Assembly: GCF_022829635.1 (NCBI RefSeq)
Contig: NZ_JAKSYO010000165.1
Coordinates: forward strand, 1 to 64,000
DNA: 64,000 nt
Direction: 5' to 3'
Source: Methylobacterium sp. E-066
GTDB taxonomy: Bacteria > Pseudomonadota > Alphaproteobacteria > Rhizobiales > Beijerinckiaceae
The notes under the pieces are model-generated. The model saw nothing but the letters and a program-made list of their open reading frames with translations, did not search any database and had not been told where the DNA came from. Shown one piece after another: positions 20,935 through 30,087 of the stretch. Made by a program: the position numbers and the translations under genes. Positions within the stretch are counted from its first letter, which is position 1. Every line of letters starts with the position of its first letter.

Positions 20935-21540
20935 ATGGCTGAGAAGCCTTTGGATCACGCGAGCACTCCGCCCGCATCCGCCCGCCAGCCCTCACCTCTG
21001 GAGGCTCCCGAAGCGAGCGCGGCCCCCGAGTCGGGCACGGGCAAGACCGCAGCACTGCAGGCCGAGAATGCTGCGCTTCAGGACCGCGCCCTGCGGGCCT
21101 TGGCTGAAGCCGAGAATACGCGGCGTCGAGCGAAGCGCGACTTGGAGGACGAGCGGCAATTCGCAGTGACAGGCCTCGCCCGCGAGCTTCTGCCCGTCCT
21201 GGACAATCTGCGCCGGGCCATCGTCGCGGCGGAGCAGACGTCATCTCAGGGCGCGTCGCTCATCGACGGTGTGCGGGCCACGGAGCGTCAACTCATGGGG
21301 GTCCTGCAGCGCGTCGGCGTACAGCGGGTCGATGCCCTCGGCGCGCCGTTCGACCCGTCGCGGCATGAAGCGATCATGGAGGTCGACGACCCGTCGACCA
21401 CGCCTGGGGCCGTCGCTGACGTCATGGAGGAGGGCTACGTCATTCACGACCGGCTGCTGCGGCCTGCCCGCGTCATCGTTACCCGCCGCGGAACGTCTCC
21501 GGACGATCATCAAGAGCCCAAGTCATCGCAGCAGCAGTAA
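20935..21540 (+). CDS. grpE: nucleotide exchange factor GrpE
   Basis: 201-residue cochaperone that releases ADP from DnaK. The first 50 residues are low-complexity, then a coiled coil (ALQAENAALQDRALRALAEAEN, RRAKRDLEDERQFAV), and a C-terminal beta domain with the family ending GAPFDPSRHEAIMEV, GAVADVMEEGYVIHDRLLRPARVIV. The start ATG follows AAGGAGG. It lies 28 bases after clpB in the same orientation. The long Ala/Pro-rich N-terminus and Gln-rich tail are not unusual for the family. Confidence 0.94.
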   Translation: MAEKPLDHASTPPASARQPSPLEAPEASAAPESGTGKTAALQAENAALQDRALRALAEAENTRRRAKRDLEDERQFAVTGLARELLPVLDNLRRAIVAAEQTSSQGASLIDGVRATERQLMGVLQRVGVQRVDALGAPFDPSRHEAIMEVDDPSTTPGAVADVMEEGYVIHDRLLRPARVIVTRRGTSPDDHQEPKSSQQQ

Positions 21541-21596
21541 GGCGTCTTGCCCGGCGTGTTGCGCGGCTCGCCACAAGACGGCGCAGGGAGGAAGCC

Positions 21597-22472
21597 TTGA
21601 GCGACGATCCCTATGCAATTCTCGGCGTGAAGACCGATGCCGCCCCGGATGAGATCCGGAAAACCTACCGCAAGCTCGCGCGCAAACTGCATCCCGACCT
21701 GAACCCCGGCAACACGGAGGCAGAAGAGCAGTTCAAGAACGTCTCGCGCGCCTATCATCTGTTGAACGATCCGGAGAAGCGCGCCCGCTTTGATCGCGGC
21801 GAGATCGACATCTCCGGCGTTGAGCGGCCCCGACAGCGCTACTATCGTGACTTTGCCGAGCCATCAGCCGACCACGCTTATACGAGCGATGCAGGCTTTG
21901 CGGATTTCGATGCCGACGACATCCTCTCCGAGTTCTTCGGACGCCGGGGTCGGTCGAATCTCAGGCGCCGGGGCGCCGATCCCCGCTATCACCTGAGCCT
22001 CGACTTTCTCGATGCGGTCAACGGCGCCACCCACGCGGTGACGCTGCCGGACGGCGCGACGCTCGACGTCCGGATCCCGCCGGGCACACGCGATGGGCAG
22101 ATGCTTCGCCTGCGCGGCAAGGGGGAACCGGGTCAGGGCGGCGCGCCGCCTGGCGATGCCCTGATCGAGATCGGCGTCCGTCCGCATCCGGTCTTCCGGC
22201 GCGAGGGCGACGACATCCATTTCGAACAGGGCGTTCCGCTGCACGCGGCGGTGCTCGGTGGCCGGATCGCGGTGTCGGCCCCGGCCGGGCCGGTGACCCT
22301 GACGATCCCGAAGTGGAGCGATTCCGGAAAAGTGCTTCGCCTCAAGGGCAAGGGCGTTCCGCGGACGGACGGCACAGCTGGCGACGCCTACGTCAAGCTG
22401 CTGATCAAGCTTCCGGACAGGCCCGATCCCGAGCTCGAACGCGTGGTCGCCGCGTGGCATCGGCGTGTGTGA
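21597..22472 (+). CDS. cbpA: DnaJ-class cochaperone, CbpA type
   Basis: 291-residue class B J-protein. The J domain (residues 3-70) has DPYAILGV, the HPD motif (KLHPDLNPG) and AYHLLNDPEKRARFD. A linker follows, then the two beta-barrel client-binding domains (DVRIPPGTRDGQMLRLRGKG and VTLTIPKWSDSGKVLRLKGKGVP). There is no Cys-rich zinc domain, so it is CbpA-like rather than DnaJ. The initiator is a TTG at 21597 with a strong GGAGGAA in front; no ATG is available in frame before the J domain. It is directly followed by the gene for its modulator CbpM. Confidence 0.94.
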   Translation: MSDDPYAILGVKTDAAPDEIRKTYRKLARKLHPDLNPGNTEAEEQFKNVSRAYHLLNDPEKRARFDRGEIDISGVERPRQRYYRDFAEPSADHAYTSDAGFADFDADDILSEFFGRRGRSNLRRRGADPRYHLSLDFLDAVNGATHAVTLPDGATLDVRIPPGTRDGQMLRLRGKGEPGQGGAPPGDALIEIGVRPHPVFRREGDDIHFEQGVPLHAAVLGGRIAVSAPAGPVTLTIPKWSDSGKVLRLKGKGVPRTDGTAGDAYVKLLIKLPDRPDPELERVVAAWHRRV

Positions 22473-22483
22473 GGAGGGACGGT

Positions 22484-22807
22484 ATGGACGAGCGCGAATT
22501 CCTGGCCCGGGCGGACCTGCGCCCCGATCGACTTCAGATCTGGCTTGAGACCGGCTGGCTCGCACCGGCCTTCCGGGAGGGCGCCTGGCATTATGTCGAG
22601 ATCGATCTGGCCAGGGCTCAGCTGATCCAGGATCTGCAGCACGATCTTGGGATCAACGACGAGGGCATCGCGGTCGTGCTCGACCTCGTGGATCAGGTCG
22701 GCGGCTTGCGGCACGTGCTGCAGGCGGTTCTGCGAGCCTTGCGGGCACAGCCCGCCGCGATCCGCCGGCAGATTGCCGATGACTGCGCGGCGCATGGTCG
22801 AACGTGA
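22484..22807 (+). CDS. cbpM: CbpM, modulator of CbpA
   Basis: 107-residue MerR-like helix-turn-helix protein of the CbpM family, which binds the J domain of CbpA and inhibits it. Visible: FLARADLRPDRLQIWLETGWLAP, then the DLARAQLIQDLQHDLGINDEGIAVVLDLVDQV helix that is conserved in CbpM. It starts 11 bases after cbpA, so the two are translated together. Confidence 0.88.
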   Translation: MDEREFLARADLRPDRLQIWLETGWLAPAFREGAWHYVEIDLARAQLIQDLQHDLGINDEGIAVVLDLVDQVGGLRHVLQAVLRALRAQPAAIRRQIADDCAAHGRT

Positions 22808-22990
22808 AGTCAAACTGACCGGCGTCAGGGTTGAGATGTGCTCGATCCCCTAATCCAACGCTCTTCCGCCGCCCCGACCGAGGACACGAGCTGGGACGAA
22901 TTCCGCAAGGCTGGCGGAGGCCCCCGACCCGCACGTGTCGGCCGGACATCGTCCGATCCGGCAATCTTGAAGCATTCGCCGGCTTAGAAC

Positions 22991-23095
22991 CGGTGCACGA
23001 TCGTCATCCGGGGCGTCATCGCAATCGTCTTCGGCATTCTGGCGGCCCCAGGACCAGTCCCGACGTGGTGCAACAACGGCGTTCACGCCTGCTGT
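22991..23095 (+). pseudogene. possible HdeD-family (DUF308) fragment
   Basis: The frame starting at 22991 reads TIVIRGVIAIVFGILAAPGP, very like the first transmembrane helix of HdeD-family membrane proteins (a WW-LLLLRGI-AILFGILA pattern). It lacks a start codon and the remaining five helices, so only a remnant could be present. HdeD genes are common members of chaperone-rich stress islands, which makes the call plausible. The rest of the 22808-23124 gap shows no gene; a 50-codon frame from 22836 is not recognisable. Confidence 0.4.
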
Positions 23096-23124
23096 CCCCC
23101 GGCCCACCCGGAAGGAATACGCAC

Positions 23125-23424
23125 ATGGTCACGTCAGCATTGCTCGTCATCCTGGACGCCACGCCCGGGAAGGAAGCGGAGGTCGAGGCGTTTCTGAGAA
23201 ACGGCCAGCCCATCGTTCAAAACGAGCCGGGAACCGTCGCGTGGTTCGGCGTCCGCTTCGGCCCCTCGACGTTCGGGATCTTCGACGCGTTTCCCGATGA
23301 AGCGGGACGGCAAGCGCACCTCTCCGGCCTGCTGGCGGCGGCCCTGAGCGAGCGGACGCCCGAGCTTTTCGCCTCGCCGCCCCGGATCGAAGCGCTCGAC
23401 GTGCTCGCGGCGAAGCTGCCCTGA
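23125..23424 (+). CDS. antibiotic-biosynthesis-monooxygenase (ABM) domain protein
   Basis: 99-residue single-domain ferredoxin-like protein of the ABM/quinol monooxygenase superfamily (VILDATPGKEAEVEAFLRNGQPIVQNEPGT split across two strands, then FGIFDAFPDEAGRQAHL). Members usually form dimers and are cofactorless oxygenases or stress-linked proteins of unknown substrate. A GGAAGGA site precedes the ATG. It is 68 bases upstream of the formaldehyde dehydrogenase, so co-transcription is likely. Confidence 0.82.
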   Translation: MVTSALLVILDATPGKEAEVEAFLRNGQPIVQNEPGTVAWFGVRFGPSTFGIFDAFPDEAGRQAHLSGLLAAALSERTPELFASPPRIEALDVLAAKLP

Positions 23425-23492
23425 GACGCCGCGCCGAGGGGAGCGCTGAACCCCAACCGTTCGATCCAGAACTGAGAGAAGGAGAAACCGTC

Positions 23493-24692
23493 ATGGCATC
23501 AAGCAATCGCGTCATCACGTACATTGGTCCGAGAAAAGTCGAGGTCCAAAACTTCGAATATCCGAAGCTCGTCGACCCCAAAGGCAACAAGACGCCGCAC
23601 GGGGCGATCCTCAAGATCGTCACCACCAACATCTGCGGCAGCGATCAGCATATCTACCGCGGCCGGTTCCCCGCGCCCGCGGGCATGGTGCTCGGCCACG
23701 AGATGACGGGCGAAGTGATCGAGACCGGGCCGGACGTGCATTTCATTAAGAAAGGCGACCTGTGCTCGGTCCCGTTTAACGTCTCATGCGGGCGGTGCCG
23801 CAATTGCAAGGAGCGCCATACCGACACCTGCATGAACGTCAACGATGCGGTCGATTGCGGCGCCTACGGATTCAATCTCGGCGGCTGGCAGGGCGGACAG
23901 TCGGACTATCTCATGGTCCCGTTCGCCGACTGGAACCTGCTTCGCTTCCCCGACAAGGATCAGGCCATGGCCAAGATCAAGGACCTGACCCTGCTCTCCG
24001 ACATTCTGCCGACCGGCTTTCACGGTTGCATTCAGGCCGGCGTCAAATACGGGTCGACGGTCTATATCGCGGGCGCAGGCCCCGTCGGCCGGTGCGCCGC
24101 CGCCTCCGCCCACCTCCTCGGCGCCTCCTGCATCATCGTGGGCGACACCAACAGCAAGCGTCTCGCGCTCGTGAAGGGCGCCGGATATGAGACCGTGGAT
24201 CTGTCTTCCGAAACACCGCTCGCCGACCAGATCGAGGCGATCCTCGGCGAACGGGAGGTGGATTGCGGCGTCGATGCCGTCGGCTTCGAGGCGCACGGGA
24301 ATGGACCGGGCGCCGGAGTGGATCCGGCCGCCGTCCTCAACGCGATGATCACGGTCGTTCGGGCCAACGGCGCCGTCGGCGCGCCCGGCATCTATACGGC
24401 GGGCGATCCCGAGGCCGTCGACCCGGAGGCCAAAGCCGGTACGTATCGCATCGATTTCGGCAAGGCCTGGATCAAGTCGCCCCACATCTCGGCGGGCCAA
24501 GCACCCATCATGCACTACAACCGCGATCTGATGATGGCGATCCTCTGGGATCGCATGCCGTATCTCGGAAAGGTCGTGAACGTCGAGGTCATCCCGCTCG
24601 AACGAGCGCCCGACGCGTACCGGATGTTCGACCAGGGCTCGCCCAAGAAGTTCGTCATCGATCCGCACAACACGACGAAACTGTCGGCCTGA
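23493..24692 (+). CDS. fdhA: glutathione-independent formaldehyde dehydrogenase
   Basis: 399-residue zinc-dependent medium-chain alcohol dehydrogenase, the same length as the Pseudomonas putida enzyme, which keeps NAD tightly bound and dismutates or oxidises formaldehyde to formate. Seen: catalytic-zinc segments NICGSDQH and GHEMTGEV, the structural-zinc cluster CGRCRNCKERHTDTC, the Rossmann motif IAGAGPVGRCAAA and the extended insertion around DPEAVDPEAKAGTYRIDFGKAW typical of this subgroup. The start ATG follows AAGGAG. In a methylotroph it would be an auxiliary detoxification enzyme beside the C1-carrier routes (inference). Confidence 0.93.
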   Translation: MASSNRVITYIGPRKVEVQNFEYPKLVDPKGNKTPHGAILKIVTTNICGSDQHIYRGRFPAPAGMVLGHEMTGEVIETGPDVHFIKKGDLCSVPFNVSCGRCRNCKERHTDTCMNVNDAVDCGAYGFNLGGWQGGQSDYLMVPFADWNLLRFPDKDQAMAKIKDLTLLSDILPTGFHGCIQAGVKYGSTVYIAGAGPVGRCAAASAHLLGASCIIVGDTNSKRLALVKGAGYETVDLSSETPLADQIEAILGEREVDCGVDAVGFEAHGNGPGAGVDPAAVLNAMITVVRANGAVGAPGIYTAGDPEAVDPEAKAGTYRIDFGKAWIKSPHISAGQAPIMHYNRDLMMAILWDRMPYLGKVVNVEVIPLERAPDAYRMFDQGSPKKFVIDPHNTTKLSA

Positions 24693-24720
24693 GTTACTGG
24701 CGGATTCCGAGGGCTACTCT

Positions 24721-24803
24721 GACCTGACCGGTATTTTGGACCTGCTCCTCTGGTCCTAGCTGATCCTCTCAATCAGCCCGGTCCAAGGCCAGCCGGTCAG
24801 GTC
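24721..24803. repeat. nested hairpin element downstream of fdhA
   Basis: Three stems nest in order: GACCTGACCGG (24721-24731) pairs with CCGGTCAGGTC (24793-24803), TGGACC (24737-24742) with GGTCCA (24780-24785), and GCTGAT (24759-24764) with ATCAGC (24772-24777). It could be the fdhA terminator, a structured RNA end or a palindromic mobile unit. No T-run follows. Confidence 0.6.
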
Positions 24804-25024
24804 GTCACTTGCCAACTCGACGCCTCATACCGTTGCTGGGAAGGTCGTGAAAGCCTTCGAGGCTGGTTGATCGGGCTGGCAGCATCCAAGTGGCGTAGGT
24901 GGCGATGGCGTCAGGCACGTCGTGGCGAGCGCGGATTCATCGACAAGCCGACGACGAGGGAATGCATCGCACATGTTCGATGAGTGCCCGTCCTGAACGG
25001 TCCACGCCCTGCATCCGAGGCGCC

Positions 25025-25921
25025 ATGCCGGATTTGAAAAGCCTCGACGTCTATTACTGGGCCGCGACCCTCGGCAGCTTCAGCCGCGCGGCCGAGCGAT
25101 TGAACATGACGCAGCCCGGGGTCTCACAGCGGATCGCCGCGCTGGAACGGGAGTTCGGCCTGCCGCTGTTCGAGCGCGGCGCCCGTGCCGTCGTCCTCAC
25201 GCCCAAGGGCCGCGAACTCCTGGGCTATGCCGAGCGCTTCCTGCGCCTACGCACTGAGATGATGGGCGCGGTCGCCAATCCCGCGGCGACGACCGGTGTG
25301 CTGCGGCTCGGCGCTTCGGAGACCCTGGTCCACACGTGGCTCATGCGGTTCATCGAAGCGATGAGCCGAACCTATCCCGGCGTGGCCGTAGACCTCTCGG
25401 TCGATGTCTCACCGAATATGCGCGACGCCCTCGCCCGGCACGAACTCGACCTCGCCTTCCTCGTTGGGCCCATCACGGCGCCGAACCTGATCAACCTCCC
25501 GCTCTCCCGATTCGCGATAGCCTGGATCGCCGCGCCCGGCCTCGATTTCGGCGACGGCGAGATCGGCTTGGCCGAACTGGTCCGATACCCCGTGATCACT
25601 TACCCCCGTAACACCAATCCCTATGCTCAGCTACGCGAGCTCCTAGCGCGCTCGAACCTGCCGCCGCCGCGGCTCTACAGCAGCGCCTCGCTCTCGACGA
25701 TCGTACGTATGGCGGTGGAGGGCATCGGAGTCGGGGTAATCCCGGCCGAGACCGTGCGGGCTGAACTGGCGGACGGACGCTTGCGCGTCGTCGAGACGGC
25801 GGTGCGCCTGCCAGACATCGATTTTACCGCGACCTACGAGAACGTTCCGGACAACCGCCTCACGGCGGCGGCCGCCGAGATCGCACGCGACATCGCCCTC
25901 GACTGGTGTAGAGACCCATAA
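25025..25921 (+). CDS. LysR-family regulator of the oxoproline/ABC unit
   Basis: 298-residue LysR-type regulator. The helix-turn-helix reads SFSRAAERLNMTQPGVSQRIAALEREFGLPLFERG; the effector domain follows with GVLRLGASETLVHTWL and GIGVGVIPAETV. The ATG at 25025 matches the canonical N-terminus (PDLKSLDVYYWAA); an in-frame upstream extension is not protein-like. It lies directly upstream of the DUF1445 gene in the same direction, so it probably controls the ABC-pxp unit and may be part of it. Confidence 0.85.
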   Translation: MPDLKSLDVYYWAATLGSFSRAAERLNMTQPGVSQRIAALEREFGLPLFERGARAVVLTPKGRELLGYAERFLRLRTEMMGAVANPAATTGVLRLGASETLVHTWLMRFIEAMSRTYPGVAVDLSVDVSPNMRDALARHELDLAFLVGPITAPNLINLPLSRFAIAWIAAPGLDFGDGEIGLAELVRYPVITYPRNTNPYAQLRELLARSNLPPPRLYSSASLSTIVRMAVEGIGVGVIPAETVRAELADGRLRVVETAVRLPDIDFTATYENVPDNRLTAAAAEIARDIALDWCRDP

Positions 25922-26013
25922 GCCAGGTTTATGAACTTCGATGAGAAAAGATAATTCGACCTCCGCTGCCTAAAGGATAGGCTTGCCGCATAGAGAGGCA
26001 GAGGAGGCTGAAC

Positions 26014-26838
26014 ATGGCGTCCACGGCGACAATGCGCGCGAGCGATCTGGGGGCCCGGGCGACGTGGAGTGGGCGCGAAAGCCGACTCGCCTGCCGCGCT
26101 GGAACGATCGCCGGCAGCACCGCGGGTGTCGCCGACGGCTACGTACAGGGAAATCTTGCCGTCTTCCCCGAGCGACTGGCCGACGATTTCCGCCTGTTCG
26201 CCGAGCGCAACCCGAAATCCTGCCCGGTGATCGGCGAGTCGCAGCCCGGCAGCCGCACGATCCCTGAACTCGGTCTCGACCTCGACCTCGCCACCGATGT
26301 GCCGGGCTACCGCGTCTGGCGCGATGGCACGGTGGTCGGGGAGCGGACGGAGGTCGCCGACCTCTGGCGCGACGACCTTGTGGCCTTCGTCATCGGCTGC
26401 TCGTTCTCGTTCGAGGCGGCCCTCGTCGAGGGCGGACTGCCCCTGCGCCACGTCGAGATGGGCGTGCGCGTGCCGATGTACCGGACGAGCATTCCTTGCA
26501 CCCCGGCCGGCCCGTTCGCGGGGCCGATGGTGGTCTCGATGCGCCCGCTCACCCCCGCGCAGGCGATCCGTGCCGTTGAGATCACCGCCCGCTATCCCCG
26601 GGTGCACGGCGCCCCTGTCCACCTCGCCCGGCCAGACCTGATCGGCATCCGCGACCTCAGTGCCCCCGATTACGGCGACCCGGTGCGGATCGGCGCGGAC
26701 GAGATTCCGGTGTTCTGGGCCTGCGGGGTCACCCCCCAGTCGGTGATCGCGTCGGCCCGGCCGGACTTCGCAATCACCCACGCGCCGGGCTGCATGCTCA
26801 TCACCGACCGACTCAACGCCGAATTCGCGATGGCGTGA
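26014..26838 (+). CDS. DUF1445 / D-glutamate cyclase-family protein
   Basis: 274-residue member of the family once named 'putative hydro-lyase' (DUF1445) and now called after mammalian D-glutamate cyclase, which turns D-glutamate into 5-oxo-D-proline. Characteristic segments are [38 protein letters not shown], NxP-type [23 protein letters not shown] and the C-terminal [32 protein letters not shown], split here by short gaps. GAGGAGG precedes the ATG. The neighbouring ABC importer and pxpABC genes agree with a role around cyclised glutamate. The bacterial activity is not proven for most members. Confidence 0.85.
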   Translation: MASTATMRASDLGARATWSGRESRLACRAGTIAGSTAGVADGYVQGNLAVFPERLADDFRLFAERNPKSCPVIGESQPGSRTIPELGLDLDLATDVPGYRVWRDGTVVGERTEVADLWRDDLVAFVIGCSFSFEAALVEGGLPLRHVEMGVRVPMYRTSIPCTPAGPFAGPMVVSMRPLTPAQAIRAVEITARYPRVHGAPVHLARPDLIGIRDLSAPDYGDPVRIGADEIPVFWACGVTPQSVIASARPDFAITHAPGCMLITDRLNAEFAMA

Positions 26839-26878
26839 TTCCCGCATTCCGGCTCCCGCACCTTTCGGAGAACGCCCC

Positions 26879-28123
26879 ATGCTGCGTCGTCGCGAAATTC
26901 TGGCCGCTGGCGCCCTGGCGCTCGCGGGCCTCGGGTCCCACCGCGCGATCGCTGCCGACGAGGTGGTGGTCGGCGTGCTCTACGCCCTGTCCGGCGCCAG
27001 CGCCCAGAACGGCGTCGATGCCCGCCGCGCCTTCGAGACGGCCCTCGACGTGATCAACGAGAGCCACGACCTCGACCTGCCAGCCGCCAAGGGCGTCGGC
27101 CTCGAAGGTCTCGGTGGCGCCAAGATCCGCCTCGTCATCGCCGACCACCAGGGGGACCCGCAGAAGGGCCGCGCCGAGGCGGAGCGCCTGATCACCCAGG
27201 ACAAGGTCGTGGCGATCGTCGGCGCCTACCAGTCCAGCGTCTCGGCCACGGTGAGCGCGGTATGCGAGCGCTACGGCGTGCCCTTCGTCTGCGCCGATTC
27301 CTCCTCGCCGAGCCTGACCCGGCGGAACCTGAAATACATCTTCCGCCCGGCCGCCAACGACGAGATGTTCTCCGCGGCGATGTTCGATTTCATGGACGGC
27401 CTGCGCAAGCAGGGCACGGCGATCGACTCGGTGGCCCTGTTCTACGAGGACACGATCTACGGCATCGATTCGTCCAACGTGCAGCGCAAGCTCGCCAACG
27501 AGCGCGGCTACAAGGTCGCCGCGGACGTGAAGTACAAGAGCAACTCCCCCTCGCTGACCGCCGAGGTGCAGGCGCTCAAGACTGCCGGCGCCGACGTGCT
27601 GCTGCCGACCTGCTACACCAACGACGCGATCCTCCTCACCAAGACCATGGGTGAGCTCGGCTACAAGCCGAAAGCGATGATTGCCCAGGCCGCGGGCTTC
27701 TCCGAGAAGTCGGTGTTCGATGCAGTGGGCGAGCGGCTGCAGGGGCTGATCTCGCGGGCGAGCTTCTCGCTGGATCTGGCCGCCAAGCGCCCGTCGGTCG
27801 GCATCGTCAACGACATGTTCCGCAAGCGGGCCGACCGCGACCTCAATGACAACACCTCGCGCCAGTTCACCGCGATGCTCGTGCTGGCCGACGCCCTCAA
27901 CCGGGCGGGCTCCACAGACGGCGCGAAGCTGCGGGCGGCGCTGGCGGCCACCGACATCCCCGGCACGCGCACGATCATGCCTTGGAAGACGGTGGCCTTC
28001 GATGCCGGCGGCCAAAACCCGGACGCGACGCCGGTGCTGATCCAGTACGTCGGCACCAAGTTCGTGACGGTGTTCCCCAAATCCGCGGCCGTCGCCCCGG
28101 CCGTCTGGCCCATGAACGCTTGA
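26879..28123 (+). CDS. ABC transporter substrate-binding protein, branched-chain type
   Basis: 414-residue periplasmic binding protein of the LivJ/type I fold (peripla_BP_6). An N-terminal signal (MLRRREILAAGALALAGLG) is followed by VVVGVLYALSGASAQNGVDARRA and the HQGDPQKGRAEAERLI segment of the family. The twin arginines suggest export, possibly by Tat. It is the first gene of a five-component importer running into livHMGF-like genes. Given the pxpABC genes behind it, the ligand may be 5-oxoproline or an acidic/cyclised amino acid rather than leucine (inference). Confidence 0.9.
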   Translation: MLRRREILAAGALALAGLGSHRAIAADEVVVGVLYALSGASAQNGVDARRAFETALDVINESHDLDLPAAKGVGLEGLGGAKIRLVIADHQGDPQKGRAEAERLITQDKVVAIVGAYQSSVSATVSAVCERYGVPFVCADSSSPSLTRRNLKYIFRPAANDEMFSAAMFDFMDGLRKQGTAIDSVALFYEDTIYGIDSSNVQRKLANERGYKVAADVKYKSNSPSLTAEVQALKTAGADVLLPTCYTNDAILLTKTMGELGYKPKAMIAQAAGFSEKSVFDAVGERLQGLISRASFSLDLAAKRPSVGIVNDMFRKRADRDLNDNTSRQFTAMLVLADALNRAGSTDGAKLRAALAATDIPGTRTIMPWKTVAFDAGGQNPDATPVLIQYVGTKFVTVFPKSAAVAPAVWPMNA

Positions 28124-28163
28124 GCGTACGCCTCACCCCCTCGGCAGCCGCGGGAACCCACCA

Positions 28164-29042
28164 ATGACGATGCAAGCGCTGGTGCAGGTGCTGGCGAGCG
28201 GCCTGCTCACCGGGCTGATCTACGGCCTCGTCGCGGTCGGCCTATCGCTGATCTTCGGCCTGATGGACGTGGTCAACTTCGCCCATGGCGAGTTCCTGAT
28301 GCTCGCCATGTACGCGACCTTCGGGCTGGTGATGGTCTCGGGCCTCGATCCCGTCGTGCTGATGCCCCTGGTCGCTGCCCTGATGTTCGTGCTCGGCGGC
28401 ACGGTCTATGTCGGCGTGGTCCGCTTCGCGATGCGCGCCCGGGCCAACCAGGGCATGGTGCAGATCTTCGCGACCTTCGGGCTGGCGACCCTGCTCCAGG
28501 GCGTCGCGCAATACCTGTTCACCCCGGATTACCGCAGCCTCTCCAACTCCTGGCTCGGGGGCAAGACCCTCGACCTCGGCGGCATCTTCCTGCCCTGGCC
28601 GCAGATCTTCGGAGCGCTGGTGTCGCTCGCCGCCTTCGGTGGCCTGTTCCTCCTGATGACGCGGACCGATTTCGGCCGGGCGCTGGAGGCGACCCGCGAG
28701 GACCAGGGCGCCGTCGCCCTGGTCGGCATCGACTGCAACCGGGTCTTCGCCCTCGGCTGGGGACTGGGCGCCGCCCTGGTCGGGCTCGCGGGCGCCGTGC
28801 TCGCGGTGTTCTATTACATCCATCCCGGCGTCGGCGGCGCCTTCGCGCTGATCGCCTACGTCACCGTCGCGCTCGGCGGCTTCGGCAGCGTGTTCGGCGC
28901 CCTGGCAGCGGGCCTGATCGTCGGGCTGGTCGAGGCGGCAACCGCCCTGATCCTGCCGCCCTCGCTCAAGTCGGTGGGCGTCTACGCCCTCTACCTCCTC
29001 GTGGTTCTGGTGCGGCCCCAGGGCCTGTTCGGGAGGCTCTGA
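28164..29042 (+). CDS. branched-chain-type ABC permease (LivH-like)
   Basis: 292-residue inner-membrane permease, about eight hydrophobic segments. Typical segments are GLIYGLVAVGLSLIFGLMDVVNFAHGEFLM at the N-terminus and ALVGIDCNRVFALGWGLGAALVG in the cytoplasmic coupling loop. It follows the binding-protein gene by 40 bases and precedes the LivM-like gene by one base. Confidence 0.92.
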   Translation: MTMQALVQVLASGLLTGLIYGLVAVGLSLIFGLMDVVNFAHGEFLMLAMYATFGLVMVSGLDPVVLMPLVAALMFVLGGTVYVGVVRFAMRARANQGMVQIFATFGLATLLQGVAQYLFTPDYRSLSNSWLGGKTLDLGGIFLPWPQIFGALVSLAAFGGLFLLMTRTDFGRALEATREDQGAVALVGIDCNRVFALGWGLGAALVGLAGAVLAVFYYIHPGVGGAFALIAYVTVALGGFGSVFGALAAGLIVGLVEAATALILPPSLKSVGVYALYLLVVLVRPQGLFGRL

Positions 29043-29043
29043 A

Positions 29044-30084
29044 ATGGCCGGCACGACGATCACCGCAGCCCCGACCGGATCGCTGCCCCTGGACGAATCG
29101 GCCCGCCGCTTTACCGCCAAGCGCCGCCGCAGCCTCTATGTGGGCGCGGTGGTCTTCGCGGCGCTCGCCGCCCTGCCCTACGCGATCCGGGACGTCTACC
29201 TCCAGAACGTGCTGGTGCTGACCCTGCTCTACGCGGCCCTGTCGCAGAGCTGGAACATCCTTGGAGGCTATTGCGGCCAGATCTCGCTGGGCCACGCGCT
29301 CTACTTCGGCATCGGCGCCTACGCGACCAGCATCCTGTTCGTGAATTACGGGATCACCCCCTGGGCAGGGCTGGGTCTCGGCGCGGTGATCGCCGCCCTG
29401 GTGGCCCTGGCGATCGGCTGGCCCTGCTTCCGCCTCGGCGGCCACTACTTCTCCATCGCCACCATCGTCATCGCCGAGGCCGGGCTGCTGCTGGTGCAGA
29501 ACTGGGACTTCGTCGGCGGGGCGATGGGCGTGCAATGGCCGTTCAACCCCGATGCCTGGGCGACCCTCCAGTTCGCCCAGGACAAGGTCCCTTACGTCCA
29601 CCTCGCCCTCGGCCTGTTCGTCGCCACCTGGCTCGTGACCTACGGAGTGGCGGAATCCCGCTGGGGCTACGGCTGGCGGGCGGTGAAGGACGACCCGGCC
29701 GCCGCCCAGAGCCTTGGTGTCGAGGTGTTTCGCTCGAAGATGGCGGCGGCGGCGATCTCGGCCTTCTTCACGGCCATCGGCGGCGGGCTCTACGCGGCCT
29801 ACGTCTCCTATATCGACCCGGAGAGCGTGATGAGCTTCCGCTTCTCCCTGCTCTTCGCCCTGCCGGCGGTGCTTGGTGGGGTCGGCACGCTGTGGGGCGC
29901 GCTGGTCGGGGCGGTGATCCTCATCCCGATCACCGAGATCAGCCGCTCCTATCTCGGCGGCACCGGCAGCGGGATCGACCTGATCTTCTACGGTGCCCTC
30001 GTGATGATCGTGTCTTTGGCCCGGCCCGAGGGCGTGCTGAGCCTGTTCAAGCGCACGCGCAAGGCGCGCAACGCGGAGATCTGA
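29044..30084 (+). CDS. branched-chain-type ABC permease (LivM-like)
   Basis: 346-residue inner-membrane permease. An N-terminal cytoplasmic extension is followed by [29 protein letters not shown], the LivM hallmark, and the coupling loop [22 protein letters not shown]. It forms the channel together with the LivH-like subunit. The start ATG follows the previous stop by one base. Confidence 0.92.
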   Translation: MAGTTITAAPTGSLPLDESARRFTAKRRRSLYVGAVVFAALAALPYAIRDVYLQNVLVLTLLYAALSQSWNILGGYCGQISLGHALYFGIGAYATSILFVNYGITPWAGLGLGAVIAALVALAIGWPCFRLGGHYFSIATIVIAEAGLLLVQNWDFVGGAMGVQWPFNPDAWATLQFAQDKVPYVHLALGLFVATWLVTYGVAESRWGYGWRAVKDDPAAAQSLGVEVFRSKMAAAAISAFFTAIGGGLYAAYVSYIDPESVMSFRFSLLFALPAVLGGVGTLWGALVGAVILIPITEISRSYLGGTGSGIDLIFYGALVMIVSLARPEGVLSLFKRTRKARNAEI

Positions 30085-30087
30085 CCG

